Positions 17,009 to 26,101 of a stretch of 64,000 bases of DNA are shown piece by piece; within the stretch, counting starts at the first letter, position 1, and each line of letters starts with the position of its first letter. The notes under the pieces are model-generated. The model was not told where the DNA came from. It did no database searches and saw nothing but the letters and a program-made list of their open reading frames with translations. The DNA comes from Brevibacterium moorei (GTDB taxonomy: Bacteria > Actinomycetota > Actinomycetes > Actinomycetales > Brevibacteriaceae): positions 51,057-115,056 of the forward strand of contig NZ_JANIJX010000010.1 in NCBI RefSeq assembly GCF_024580735.1, in the 5' to 3' direction. Both the position numbers and the translations under genes were made by a program.

Positions 17009-18223
17009 AGCAAACGCCAGACCGACGTCCTGGTCATCTGGGACGAGGTGTTCACCGAATACAACTTCGGCACAGGTCACCCGATGCATCCCCTGCGCCT
17101 GGACCTGACGGCGAAGTTGGCCCAGGACTTCGGGCTCTTCGACAGCGCGCGCATCCACATCAGGTCGGTGCCCGAGGTCGACGAGGCCGAACTGTCCAGA
17201 CTGCACAGTCCCGAGTTCATCGCCGCGGTCAACGACGCCGGGCGGATGTCCGAACACGGGTCCGACATCCCAGACGAGGTGCAGCAGGCATTCGGCATCG
17301 GGACCGAGGACGTGCCGGCCTTCGGGCAGATCCACGAGGCATCGGGGCGGATCTTCCAGGGCGGCATCGAGGCCGCCAGGGCGATCACCTCCGGCGGGTA
17401 CGAACGCGCCGTGAACTTCTGTGGGGGCATGCACCACGCGATGCCGGGCAAGGCGGGGGGATTCTGTGTCTACAACGACGTGGCGGCCTCGATCCAGCAG
17501 TTCCTGGACGCGGGATACGAACGCATCGCCTATATCGACCTGGACGCCCACCACGGCGACGGCACTGAGAACTTCTTCTGGGACGATCCGCGGGTGCTGA
17601 CCGTCTCGCTGCACGAGAACGGCCGGTTCCTCTATCCCGGTACCGGCTTCGCCAATGACATCGGCGGGCTCAAGGCGGCAGCCAGTGCGGTCAACGTCGC
17701 GCTGCCCCCGCGCACCGCGGACGCCGATTGGCTGCGCTCCTTCGATGCGGTGGTCCCCGCTGTACTGCGCGAGTTCGATCCGCAGATCATCGTGTCCCAG
17801 CACGGCTGCGACGGCCACGATGTGGATCCGCTGACTCACCTGCGGTTGTCGGTCGACGCCATGCGGGTTGCCGCCATGTGGATCCGGGATCTGGCCGATG
17901 ACCTGTGCGAGGGCCGCTGGCTGGCCACCGGCGGCGGCGGATACGCCATCGCCGAGGTCGTGCCGAGGGCGTGGACCAATCTGGTGGCGATCGCGGCCGG
18001 GTTGGATCTGGATCCGCTGACCCCGACCCCGGAACGGTGGCGCAACTATGTGGCGAACATGACGGGCAGGGACCGCGCCCCACTGGCCATGACCGACGGC
18101 CACGACGGGCAGTTCCAGCCCTGGGCCACCGGCTACGACCCGGAGTCGGATCTGGACCGCACGGTGATGAGCACGCGCAAGAACATCTTCCCGTTCTACG
18201 GTCTGGACGCCTACTACGACTGA
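17006..18223 (+). CDS. acuC: Acetoin utilization protein AcuC-like (class I histone deacetylase fold)
   Basis: A 405-residue member of the zinc-dependent histone deacetylase/AcuC family, which removes acetyl groups from lysines; in Bacillus AcuC deacetylates acetyl-CoA synthetase. Catalytic features are the paired His in GGMHHAMPGKAGGFCVYND, the zinc-binding IDLDAHHGDGTE, a third-ligand Asp in SQHGCDGHDVDPL and the LATGGGGYAI strand. Full length, no extra domain. It stands alone here, divergent from ktrB, with a large hairpin behind it. No acuA or acetyl-CoA synthetase gene is adjacent, so the substrate is inferred from the family only. Confidence 0.9.
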   Translation: MSKRQTDVLVIWDEVFTEYNFGTGHPMHPLRLDLTAKLAQDFGLFDSARIHIRSVPEVDEAELSRLHSPEFIAAVNDAGRMSEHGSDIPDEVQQAFGIGTEDVPAFGQIHEASGRIFQGGIEAARAITSGGYERAVNFCGGMHHAMPGKAGGFCVYNDVAASIQQFLDAGYERIAYIDLDAHHGDGTENFFWDDPRVLTVSLHENGRFLYPGTGFANDIGGLKAAASAVNVALPPRTADADWLRSFDAVVPAVLREFDPQIIVSQHGCDGHDVDPLTHLRLSVDAMRVAAMWIRDLADDLCEGRWLATGGGGYAIAEVVPRAWTNLVAIAAGLDLDPLTPTPERWRNYVANMTGRDRAPLAMTDGHDGQFQPWATGYDPESDLDRTVMSTRKNIFPFYGLDAYYD

Positions 18224-18235
18224 TTCACGTGAGTT

Positions 18236-18298
18236 CGCCGAGCCGTCACAGATGTGCGCTGTGCGCCGGTTCAGCCGCACGTTTATGACGGATCGGCG
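18236..18298 (+). terminator. Hairpin after acuC
   Basis: Arms 18236-18248 and 18286-18298 pair at 12 of 13 positions, with further pairing of GTGCG/CGCAC inside. Confidence 0.65.
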
Positions 18299-18338
18299 GG
18301 TGGGGTGAGGTAACGAACAGCCGGAATTTCTGTGAAGT

Positions 18339-18368
18339 TTGGGTTTCGTGGGGACTGGGCGATAGAAT
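18339..18368 (+). promoter_or_regulatory. Promoter for the bS22-type gene
   Basis: TTGGGT at 18339-18344 and TAGAAT at 18363-18368, 18 bases apart, leaving a leader of about 80 bases. Confidence 0.5.
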
Positions 18369-18455
18369 TGGGTGTTACGTTCTATCGTCGGCTCCACTAG
18401 GGGACGCGCGATCCGGGCGTTCTTCGTCATTAGTGTCTTAAGCAAAGGACTTACT

Positions 18456-18554
18456 GTGGGTTCAGTCATCAAGAAGCGCCGCAAGCGTATGGCCAAGAAG
18501 AAGCACCGCAAGTTGCTTCGCAAGACGCGTCATCAGCGCCGCAACAAGAAGTAA
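18456..18554 (+). CDS. Small basic ribosomal protein, AURKAIP1/COX24-domain (bS22 type)
   Basis: A 32-residue, extremely basic peptide: GSVIKKRRKRMAKKKHRK followed by an Arg/Lys-rich end that finishes RRNKK. This is the actinobacterial AURKAIP1/COX24 small protein seen on the 30S subunit of mycobacteria (bS22). GTG 18456 is preceded by AAAGGAC at 18444-18450. The frame extends upstream to 18372, but those residues are not conserved in kind. About half the residues are Lys or Arg. It is a single-gene unit between an acuC hairpin and its own terminator. Confidence 0.85.
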   Translation: MGSVIKKRRKRMAKKKHRKLLRKTRHQRRNKK

Positions 18555-18661
18555 GACGTTCTTGGTGGCTCCCGGACCCCGGTTCGGGAGATGATCCATA
18601 CTCCCGCCCGATCGGCGGCAGGGGATCCGCAGAACCGTCCCAGAGTCGGTCCGTGTTCGCG

Positions 18662-18694
18662 ACAGGCGCTCCCGCATTCGCCGGGAGCGCCTGT
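18662..18694 (+). terminator. Hairpin after the bS22-type gene
   Basis: Perfect 12-bp stem, 18662-18673 with 18683-18694, nine-base loop. A smaller hairpin (CTCCCG/CGGGAG) precedes it at about 18567-18590. Confidence 0.7.
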
Positions 18695-18752
18695 ACCTGC
18701 GCTACGGACCCTGTGCCCGCCCGGGCTCATCAGCAATGAGGAATCCGCGAAC

Positions 18753-19004
18753 ATGAGTGTCGCACTGACCTTTCTGACCCGCGCCGACTGCCATCTGTGC
18801 GATGCCGCGCGCCGGGTCGTGCTGGCCGGAATCGCCTGTCGCGATGTGGACCTCACGGAAGTCGACATCGACTCCGATGATGACCTGCGGGCCAAATACG
18901 ACTGGGATGTTCCCGTCGTTCTGATCAACGGACGCCAGCACAGTTTCCACCGTGTCGATCCGGACCGTCTTGCCCGCGCGCTCGACCGTGCGGAGTCCGC
19001 GTGA
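18753..19004 (+). CDS. Glutaredoxin-like (DUF836) thioredoxin-fold protein
   Basis: An 83-residue thioredoxin-fold protein with the CHLC redox motif at residues 13-16 (TRADCHLCDAARR), the cis-Pro in WDVPVVLINGR and a short C-terminal helix. Such mini-glutaredoxins are commonly encoded immediately upstream of hemA in actinobacteria, often with the redox sensor Rex, which is missing here. Role and electron donor are unknown; mycothiol is a reasonable guess given mtr in this window. ATG 18753 was chosen because it begins the conserved first strand. Confidence 0.82.
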   Translation: MSVALTFLTRADCHLCDAARRVVLAGIACRDVDLTEVDIDSDDDLRAKYDWDVPVVLINGRQHSFHRVDPDRLARALDRAESA

Positions 19005-19074
19005 AATTCCTTGAACACTCACGCGAAGTCCCCACCGGGGCCCGTGGGTGTTCGTCTCTTGAAGGGGGCACACA

Positions 19075-21552
19075 TTGACTCTCCTCGTAATAGGCGTGAA
19101 CCATCGGACCGCGCCGATGTCGGTCCTGGAGGCGTTCGCGCTCGGTGGTGGGGAAGTCACTGATCTGCGCACGCGGGCACTGGCCGGTGAGTACGTCGCC
19201 GGTGTCAACGTGCTCTCCACCTGTAACCGACTGGAGGTCCTGGCCGACGTCACGGCCTTCCACGGTGGTCTGGCCGATATCGGCACCGCCCTGGTCGCGG
19301 TGACCGGGTTGGACTGGCAGGAGCTGTCGCAGCACCTCTACGCGCACTTCGGGGAGAAGGCGGAGGAGCACCTCTTCACACTGGCCGCCGGACTGGACTC
19401 CATGGCCCTGGGAGAATCCCAGATCCTGGGTCAGCTGCGCGACTCGGCACGCGCCTCCCGGCAGGCGAAGACCCTGACCCCCGATATGATCCACATCCTG
19501 GACAAGGCGCTGGAGGTCGGCAAACGGGCCCATTCGGAGACCGCCCTGGACTCCGTGGCCCAATCCCTGCTGGAATCGGCCCTGGGCGCCGGTGTTGCCC
19601 ACATCGGGCCGCTGACCAGGGCGAACGCCCTGGTGATCGGTGCCGGCGCCATGTCGGGTCTGGCCGTCACGACCCTGCACCGGCACTCCATCAAGTCCAT
19701 CACCGTGTTGGGCCGGACTCTGGAGAAGGCCGAACGCCTGGTCGCCCCGCTGGGCGGACGCGCGGTCCAGTGGACGGACGAAGCCCTGGTGCGCGAACTT
19801 GCCGCCGCCGACCTCATCGTGTCCGTCACCGGAGCGCGCGGCACCGTGGTGGACAAGGACACCGCGATTGAGGCCCTGCAGCGTGACGAGGTGGGTTCGA
19901 AGAACAAGTTCTTCATCGACCTGGCCCTGCCGCACGACATCGCCCATGACGTCGCCGAACTGCCTCATGTGCGCGTGATGGGACTGAGTGAGTTGTCCCG
20001 CCAGTTCGCGGACACCTCCTCCCAGGAGACATCGTCGGTGGTCGCCGTGATCGGCGAGGTCAAGGAGATCATCCAGGCCGCGCTGGACGAGGAAGCCGTC
20101 CACCGGGTGGCGAAGAAGGTCAGCCCCACGGTCTCCGCCCTGCGCGAGCAGGCCCAGGAGATCGTCGACGGCGAATACGACAGGCTCGCGCGCAAGCTCG
20201 GTGGCGATGTGCCGCAGTCCCAGCTGGCCGAGATCCGCCGGACACTCCAGCGGATCGCCGAGAAGATCATCCACACGCCCACCGTGCGGGTCAAGGAGTT
20301 GTCCGCCGAGGACGAATCCGTCGATTACGCGGCAGCCCTGACGAACCTGTTCGACCTCTCGAAGACCCCGGCGGACAAGCAGGGCGAACTCGACCGGAAC
20401 CGGGTGGACTTCTCCGCGGAGGGCATGCCCAAGCGCACCGCCAGCGCCAACCACTATGTGCCGGCCGACGGCCTGCGCCCGGTGGCAGATCACACCCTCG
20501 ATGTGGTCGAACCCGAATTCTTCACCGGCCGGACCATGCGCCTGGGCACCCGCCGGTCCCGCCTGGCGCGCTCCCAGTCCACGGCCGTGGCCCAGCAGCT
20601 GGCCGCCCTGACCGGCTGGCGGATCGAGATCGTCGAGGTCGTCACCGAGGGCGACGTCAATATGACCCCGCTGGCCAAACTGGGCGGCTCGGGCGTGTTC
20701 GTCTCCGCGGTCCGCCGTGCCCTGCTCACGGGCAAGGTCGACATGGTCGTCCACTCGCTCAAGGACCTGCCAACCGCTCCGGCCGCGGGTATCGACCTGG
20801 CCGCGGTGCCCCCGCGCGTGGATCCATCCGACGTGCTCATCACGCGCGACGGGCTGACACTGGACGAACTGCCGGCCGGCGCCGTGGTGGGCACCGGTTC
20901 GCCCCGGCGCGCCGCCCAGCTGCGTGCGGCCCGTCCCGACCTGGACGTGCGCGGGGTGCGCGGCAATGTCGACACCCGCATCAAGCACGTGACCGAGGGC
21001 CGGCTGGACGGCGTGGTCATCGCCGCCGCCGGCGTCCGCCGCCTGGGCCGCCTGGCCGAGGTGACCGACACTCTGGACACCTCCGTGATGCTGCCGGCGG
21101 CCGGGCAGGGCGCGCTGGCGATCGAATGCCGCTCCGAGGACGCGGACCTAAGCGACACGGACGCGGAGATCCGCGCCGCTCTGAACACCATCAACGATCC
21201 GTCAACGGCCCTGCGGGTGGCCGCCGAACGCGCGGTGCTCAGCCGCTCGGAGGCGGGCTGCTCCGCCCCGATCGGGGCGCTGGCGACCATCGAGGGCTCG
21301 ACCCTGCGGCTGGCCTCGGTGATGGCCGGGGTCGACGGGCACCTGCAGCGGGTCTCGCACCTGACGGCCCTGCCCGCCGGCGCGGACGGCGCCCCTGAAC
21401 TGTCGAGTTCCGCGGCGCTCCATGCGGCCCTGCGGATCGGCTACGATTCCGCGGACGAACTTTTGCACATCCTGGGCGAGGTCCCGGATACCCTTGCCGG
21501 ATCCAACGCCCCGACGGAGAACCTGCCTGGCATGGTCGGAGGACGCTCATGA
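19075..21552 (+). CDS. hemA-hemC: Glutamyl-tRNA reductase / hydroxymethylbilane synthase fusion
   Basis: A single 825-residue frame encodes two haem enzymes. Residues 1 to about 410 are glutamyl-tRNA reductase: VIGVNHRTAP, catalytic Cys50 in STCNRLEV, GESQILGQLRDS, a Rossmann VIGAGAMSGLA and the dimerisation helix. After a polar linker (about 411-487), residues 488-825 are porphobilinogen deaminase: LGTRRSRLARSQS, GSGVFVSAVRRAL, VHSLKDLP, and Cys729 in EAGCSAPIGA for the dipyrromethane cofactor. Both halves look complete. TTG start with GAAGGGGG upstream; the internal Met488 has no ribosome site. The stop overlaps hemD by four bases. These are two non-adjacent steps from Glu-tRNA to the tetrapyrrole chain. 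Confidence 0.92.
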   Translation: MTLLVIGVNHRTAPMSVLEAFALGGGEVTDLRTRALAGEYVAGVNVLSTCNRLEVLADVTAFHGGLADIGTALVAVTGLDWQELSQHLYAHFGEKAEEHLFTLAAGLDSMALGESQILGQLRDSARASRQAKTLTPDMIHILDKALEVGKRAHSETALDSVAQSLLESALGAGVAHIGPLTRANALVIGAGAMSGLAVTTLHRHSIKSITVLGRTLEKAERLVAPLGGRAVQWTDEALVRELAAADLIVSVTGARGTVVDKDTAIEALQRDEVGSKNKFFIDLALPHDIAHDVAELPHVRVMGLSELSRQFADTSSQETSSVVAVIGEVKEIIQAALDEEAVHRVAKKVSPTVSALREQAQEIVDGEYDRLARKLGGDVPQSQLAEIRRTLQRIAEKIIHTPTVRVKELSAEDESVDYAAALTNLFDLSKTPADKQGELDRNRVDFSAEGMPKRTASANHYVPADGLRPVADHTLDVVEPEFFTGRTMRLGTRRSRLARSQSTAVAQQLAALTGWRIEIVEVVTEGDVNMTPLAKLGGSGVFVSAVRRALLTGKVDMVVHSLKDLPTAPAAGIDLAAVPPRVDPSDVLITRDGLTLDELPAGAVVGTGSPRRAAQLRAARPDLDVRGVRGNVDTRIKHVTEGRLDGVVIAAAGVRRLGRLAEVTDTLDTSVMLPAAGQGALAIECRSEDADLSDTDAEIRAALNTINDPSTALRVAAERAVLSRSEAGCSAPIGALATIEGSTLRLASVMAGVDGHLQRVSHLTALPAGADGAPELSSSAALHAALRIGYDSADELLHILGEVPDTLAGSNAPTENLPGMVGGRS

Positions 21553-23228
21553 ATCTAGAACAGTCCCTGTCCCAGCAGAGCCTGGGTCACAAGCCCAGCG
21601 CGCACAAGGCGCATCTGAACGCCAAGCTGCCCGCCGTGTACTTCCTGGGCGCGGGCCCCGGAGATCCGCAGCTGCTGACGATCCGCGGCGCCGAACTGCT
21701 GGGTGCTGCCTCCGCCGTGGTCTACGACGCACCGGCCCACGACGACATCCTGTCCGCCTTCGTCGCGGCCGGGGTCGAACGCATCGACGCCGCGACCCTG
21801 GGACAGGCGGCCAGCACGCGCGGGCGCCGTCTGGCAGAACTGGCGCTGGACCACGGCCTGGTGGTGCGCATCGTGTCTGACGACGGGGTGCTCTTCGCCT
21901 CCACCGCTGACGAGGCCTCGGCCGTCAACCGCAACAAGGTCCCGTTGGAGATCGTGCCGGGCGTGGGCGTGGTCGCCTCGCTGGGCGCTTTCACCGGCAC
22001 GGAGATCACCGGCAACCGGGTCCGCTCCCTGCGCCTGATCGAGGCGGGCGAGATGACCCACTCGGACGCCTCGAAGCACCGCAACACCGCCAATGTGCTC
22101 ACCGGATCCGCCGTCGACCTGCTGGCCGGGCTGAAGTCCCTGGCCGCCGACGGCTGGGACCCGGAACTGCCCGTGCTGTTGACCTCGGGCCTGTCGACCA
22201 TCCACCAGTCGACCAATGAGTTCACGCTGACCACGGCGATCGCGCACCTGTCCGCCCCGGCGGACACCACCGCGGACCCGGCACCCGCTGCGCCGACCTG
22301 TGGTCTGCTGCAGGCCGTACTGGGCCAGGGTGCGGGCGTCCGCCGTGACCTGGCGTGGTTCGAGACCCGCCCGCTGTTCGGCTGGCAGGTACTGATCCCG
22401 CGGACCAAGGAACAGGGTTCCTCGACCGCGGACCTGCTGGGCGAGTACGGCGCGGAGGGCACCATCGTGCCGACCATTGCGATCGCTCCGCCGCGCAGCC
22501 CCAAGCACATGGAGCGGGCAATGCACGCACTGGTCGACGGGGACTACCAGTGGATCGGCTTCACCAGCGTCAACGCGGTGCGCGCCGTGAAGATGTGGCT
22601 CGACGACCTGGGCCTGGACACCCGAGCCCTGGCCGGCGTGCGGGTCGCAGCGGTGGGCGGACCCACCGCCGAGGCCTTGGCGACCTGGGGGATCGAGGCG
22701 GACCTGGTGCCCAGCGGCGAGCACTCGGCCCGCGGCCTGGTGGCCGACTGGCCCGAGTTCGACAAAGACGACCACGCCTTCAACCGGGTGTTGCTGCCGC
22801 GTGCCGACATCGCGACCGAGGTGCTGGTCGCGGGCCTGACGGAGCTGGGCTGGGACGTCGACGACGTCACCGCCTACCGGACAGTGCGCGCAGCGCCCCC
22901 CGCCGCCCCGGTGCGCGAGGCGATCAAGCGCGGGGACTTCGACGCGGTGCTGTTCACCTCGTCCTCGACGGTGCGCAATCTGTTGGGCATCGCCGGCAAG
23001 CCCCCGGCCACCACGGTGGTCGCCTGCATCGGGCAGGCCACCGCACAGACCGCGATGGATCAGGGCCTGCGGGTCGATGTCATCGCCGGCGAGGCGAACC
23101 TGGACCGGTTGGTGGCAGATCTGGCCGAGTTCGCCCGAACTCAGCGCGATGAACAGGTGACGGCGGGACAGGTGCCGGTGCGGCCCTCGCAGACCCGGCG
23201 TCGGAACAAGAAGAGAAGTGTGAAATGA
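21549..23228 (+). CDS. hemD: Uroporphyrinogen-III synthase with a degenerate methyltransferase-like N-terminal domain
   Basis: A 559-residue two-domain protein. Residues about 33-265 resemble uroporphyrinogen-III C-methyltransferase (VYFLGAGPGDPQLLTIRG, VPLEIVPGVGVVASLGAF), but the usual GGDPFVFGRGGEE SAM/substrate loop is replaced by SDDGVLFASTADEA, so methylation is doubtful. Residues about 275-530 are a HemD domain (VLIPRTKEQ, WIGFTSVNAVRAV, VLFTSSSTVRNL), which cyclises hydroxymethylbilane to uroporphyrinogen III. The same CysG/HemD-like arrangement is known from mycobacteria. The C-terminus is Arg/Lys-rich. ATGA overlaps link it to hemA-hemC and hemB. Confidence 0.88.
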   Translation: MNLEQSLSQQSLGHKPSAHKAHLNAKLPAVYFLGAGPGDPQLLTIRGAELLGAASAVVYDAPAHDDILSAFVAAGVERIDAATLGQAASTRGRRLAELALDHGLVVRIVSDDGVLFASTADEASAVNRNKVPLEIVPGVGVVASLGAFTGTEITGNRVRSLRLIEAGEMTHSDASKHRNTANVLTGSAVDLLAGLKSLAADGWDPELPVLLTSGLSTIHQSTNEFTLTTAIAHLSAPADTTADPAPAAPTCGLLQAVLGQGAGVRRDLAWFETRPLFGWQVLIPRTKEQGSSTADLLGEYGAEGTIVPTIAIAPPRSPKHMERAMHALVDGDYQWIGFTSVNAVRAVKMWLDDLGLDTRALAGVRVAAVGGPTAEALATWGIEADLVPSGEHSARGLVADWPEFDKDDHAFNRVLLPRADIATEVLVAGLTELGWDVDDVTAYRTVRAAPPAAPVREAIKRGDFDAVLFTSSSTVRNLLGIAGKPPATTVVACIGQATAQTAMDQGLRVDVIAGEANLDRLVADLAEFARTQRDEQVTAGQVPVRPSQTRRRNKKRSVK

Positions 23229-24226
23229 GCGAATTCGAATTGGCACCCGGCTCGGTCCGTCCGCGCCGTCTGCGGCAGTCAGCGGCGGTGCGCCGGCTGG
23301 TCAGGGAGAATCGTCTGCACCCGTCCGATCTGATCGAGGTGCTGTTCGTCCGCGAGGACCTCAGCGCCCCGCGCGAACTCGAATCCATGCCAGGGGTCTT
23401 CCAGCACACGCTGGAATCCCTGGTCGAGGCGGCGCGGGAGGCCGCCGATGCGGGCGTGGGCGGCGTGATGCTCTTCGGCATCCCGACCCACCGCGACGCC
23501 ACCGGTAGCCAGGCCGATGATCCCGAGGGCATCCTGAACCGCGGTCTGCGCGCGGTTAGCGAGGCGGTGGGCGACCGCACCGTGGTGATGGCCGACCTGT
23601 GCCTCGATGAGTTCACCGATCACGGCCACTGTGGCGTGCTGGCCGCCGACGGCGGCGTGGACAACGACGCGACGCTGGACCGCTATGCGGCGATGGCGAT
23701 CGCCCAGGCGAGGGCCGGCGCGACCGTGCTGGGCCTGTCGGGCATGATGGACGGCCAGGTTGGTGCCGTGCGCGTGGCCCTGGACGAGGCCGGCCTGTCG
23801 GAGACGATCGTGATGGGCTACACCGCCAAGTACGCCTCGGCCTTCTACGGTCCCTTCCGCGAGGCCGTGGACTCCCAGCTCACCGGTGACCGCAAGACCT
23901 ATCAGCAGGACCCGGCCAATGGCCGCGAGGCCCTGCTGGAGCTGGACCTGGACCTGGCCGAGGGCGCCGACATCGTCATGGTCAAGCCGGGTCTGCCCTA
24001 CCTGGACGTGCTCTCCGAGGTCGCTGCGGCCAGCCCCGTGCCGGTCTGGAGCTATCAGATCTCCGGCGAGTACGCGATGATCGAATTCGCGGCCCGGGCC
24101 GGTGCGATCGATCGCGACAAGGCGGTCTGGGAATCGCTCATGGCCTTCAAGCGCGCAGGCGCCGACGCCGTCCTGACCTACTATGCGACCGAATTCGCTC
24201 GCAGACTCCGTGATGGCGATGACTGA
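23225..24226 (+). CDS. hemB: Delta-aminolevulinic acid dehydratase (porphobilinogen synthase)
   Basis: A 333-residue TIM-barrel enzyme that joins two 5-aminolevulinate molecules to porphobilinogen. The two Schiff-base lysines are in MGYTAKYASAFYGPF and MVKPGLPYLDVL. The metal loop reads MADLCLDEFTDHGHCG: the second Cys of zinc-type enzymes is Asp here, the pattern of magnesium-responsive enzymes rather than zinc catalysis. The start overlaps hemD by four bases and the 3' end overlaps the MarR-type gene. It acts between HemL and HemC in the pathway. Confidence 0.94.
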   Translation: MSEFELAPGSVRPRRLRQSAAVRRLVRENRLHPSDLIEVLFVREDLSAPRELESMPGVFQHTLESLVEAAREAADAGVGGVMLFGIPTHRDATGSQADDPEGILNRGLRAVSEAVGDRTVVMADLCLDEFTDHGHCGVLAADGGVDNDATLDRYAAMAIAQARAGATVLGLSGMMDGQVGAVRVALDEAGLSETIVMGYTAKYASAFYGPFREAVDSQLTGDRKTYQQDPANGREALLELDLDLAEGADIVMVKPGLPYLDVLSEVAAASPVPVWSYQISGEYAMIEFAARAGAIDRDKAVWESLMAFKRAGADAVLTYYATEFARRLRDGDD

Positions 24227-24734
24227 GCGGACCGGGTCCTCCGCTGCGGCCGAGTCCGCAACCGGGTCCCAGCCACGCTGGCTCGACGACTGCGAACAGC
24301 TGGCCTGGCGCGAACTCTGGAACGCCTACGGTCTGCTCGACGCGCAGCTCGACCGCGATCTGCGCACCGACTGCGGGCTCTCGCTGAGCGAGTACGGACT
24401 GCTGGTCCGGCTGTCCGAACAGTCCGACTGGAAGATCCGGATGGCCGCCCTGGCCGACCTCAGCGGAATCTCCCGCTCACGGCTGACCCATTTGGTGTCG
24501 CGGATGGAGAAGCGCGGACTGCTGGAACGCTGTTCGGCCTCCGAGGACGGCCGCGGCATCATCTGCGTGATGACCCAGGAGGGGTATCGGCAGCTGGTTG
24601 CCGCCGCACCGCGCCATGTGGAAAGCGTGCGGGACAATCTGATCGACCTACTGGACCATGACGAACTGACGACCCTGGCCTCGGCGTTCGCCAAGGTCAA
24701 CGCACATCTGCACCAGCAGGAGGGAAACGGATGA
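24213..24734 (+). CDS. MarR-family transcriptional regulator
   Basis: A 173-residue winged-helix protein. The recognition helix region is [30 protein letters not shown], followed by a wing containing SEDGRG, which is typical MarR. N- and C-terminal helices form the dimer interface. It lies inside the haem operon with overlaps on both sides (hemB upstream, four bases with hemL downstream), so it may sense a pathway product or oxidant and control this operon. That link is inference. The start is uncertain: ATG 24213 or 24219, neither with a clear ribosome site. Confidence 0.87.
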   Translation: MAMTERTGSSAAAESATGSQPRWLDDCEQLAWRELWNAYGLLDAQLDRDLRTDCGLSLSEYGLLVRLSEQSDWKIRMAALADLSGISRSRLTHLVSRMEKRGLLERCSASEDGRGIICVMTQEGYRQLVAAAPRHVESVRDNLIDLLDHDELTTLASAFAKVNAHLHQQEGNG

Positions 24735-26101
24735 GCACCACCGCCCGATCGCAGGACCTCTTCGCCCGCGCCCAACGGGTCACCCCGGGCGGAGTCAACT
24801 CGCCGGTGCGCGCCTTCCAGGCCGTCGGCGGCACCCCGCGCTTCATCCACAGCGCCAAGGGCGCCATCCTGACCGATGTCGATGGCAACGAGTACGTTGA
24901 CATGATCGGCTCCTGGGGCCCGATGATCCTGGGCCACGCCCATCCACAGGTGCTCGACGCGGTGCAGCGGGCAGCAGCCCGCGGCTTCTCCTTCGGCACT
25001 CCCGGTGAGAACGAGGTCGTGCTGGCCGAAGAGATCGTGGCCCGGGTGGCGCCCGTCGAGCAGGTGCGTCTGGTCAATTCCGGCACCGAGGCGACGATGA
25101 GCGCCATCCGCCTGGCCCGCGGCTTTACCGGCCGGTCGAAGATCGTGAAGTTCGCCGGCTGCTATCACGGCCACGTGGACGCGCTGCTGGCCGCCGCGGG
25201 CTCGGGACTCGCGACCTTCGCTCTGCCGGACAGCCCCGGCGTGACCGGCGCGGAATCCGGCGACACGATCGTGGTCGACTACAACGACCAGGACGCCCTG
25301 CGCGCGGTCTTCGCCGAACACGGCCCGCAGATCGCAGCTGTCATCACCGAGGCCTGCCCCGGCAATATGGGCATCGTCCCGCCCCTGGACGGCTTCACCC
25401 AGCTGATCCGCCGGCTGACCAAGGAAGCCGGCGCCCTGATGATCTCCGACGAGGTGATGACCGGCTTCCGGGTCTCTGACACCGGCTGGTACGGCTACGA
25501 ATCGGCCCGCGACGGCTACCCGGACGGACCCGCCGATCTGTTCACCTTCGGCAAGGTGATGGGCGGGGGCTTCCCCGCCGCCGCCTTCGGGGGACGCGCC
25601 GATGTGATGGGCCACCTGGCACCCGCGGGTCCCGTCTACCAGGCCGGCACGCTGTCGGGCAATCCGGTGGCCACCGCCGCCGGTATCGCGACCCTGCGCC
25701 TGACGAGGGAAACGGACGTCTACACCCATCTGGAAGCGGCCGCAGACCGGCTGCGCCCGGAGATCTCCACGGCGCTGTCGGCCGCAGGCGTGGCGCACAC
25801 GATCCAGTCGGCCGGTTCCATGTTCTCCGTCTTCTTTACGCCGGGCACGGACGGCCGGGTGCGCGACTACGACGATGCGCGCGGCCAGGACAGTGCCGCC
25901 TACTCCGCCTTCTTCACCTCGATGCTGGAGTCGGGCGTGCACCTGCCGCCGAGCGCCTTCGAGGTGTGGTTCCTGTCCCTGGCCCACACCCCCGAGGTGC
26001 TCGACCGGGTGGTCGCGGCCCTGCCGAAGGCGGCCCGGGCCGCAGCTGCTGCACAGGATTCCGCGGCCGCGGCCACTGCTGATCGAGGAGGTCTGGCATG
26101 A
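24731..26101 (+). CDS. hemL: Glutamate-1-semialdehyde 2,1-aminomutase
   Basis: A 456-residue PLP enzyme of aminotransferase class III that turns glutamate-1-semialdehyde into 5-aminolevulinate, the step after the HemA half of the fusion. Motifs are [29 protein letters not shown], the DEVMTGFR segment that positions the PLP ring, and the active-site lysine in [18 protein letters not shown]. An Ala-rich tail of about 20 residues extends the C-terminus. ATGA overlaps join it to the MarR gene and to the phosphatase gene. Confidence 0.95.
   Translation: MSTTARSQDLFARAQRVTPGGVNSPVRAFQAVGGTPRFIHSAKGAILTDVDGNEYVDMIGSWGPMILGHAHPQVLDAVQRAAARGFSFGTPGENEVVLAEEIVARVAPVEQVRLVNSGTEATMSAIRLARGFTGRSKIVKFAGCYHGHVDALLAAAGSGLATFALPDSPGVTGAESGDTIVVDYNDQDALRAVFAEHGPQIAAVITEACPGNMGIVPPLDGFTQLIRRLTKEAGALMISDEVMTGFRVSDTGWYGYESARDGYPDGPADLFTFGKVMGGGFPAAAFGGRADVMGHLAPAGPVYQAGTLSGNPVATAAGIATLRLTRETDVYTHLEAAADRLRPEISTALSAAGVAHTIQSAGSMFSVFFTPGTDGRVRDYDDARGQDSAAYSAFFTSMLESGVHLPPSAFEVWFLSLAHTPEVLDRVVAALPKAARAAAAAQDSAAAATADRGGLA

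Noticed and set aside
15215..18523. Open frame of about 1100 codons on the minus strand
   Set aside because: It overlaps ktrA, ktrB and acuC, has Arg/Gly/Pro-rich composition without any domain, and is the usual antisense artefact of GC-rich coding DNA.
20340..20535. Possible frameshift or missed stop between hemA and hemC
   Set aside because: The frame is continuous and the linker has normal codon use; no ribosome site stands before Met488, so a real fusion is the simpler reading. Resequencing would settle it.
18925..20988. Long minus-strand frame opposite hemA-hemC
   Set aside because: Low-complexity His/Arg/Gly/Asp translation and no ribosome site; the plus strand has clear haem motifs.
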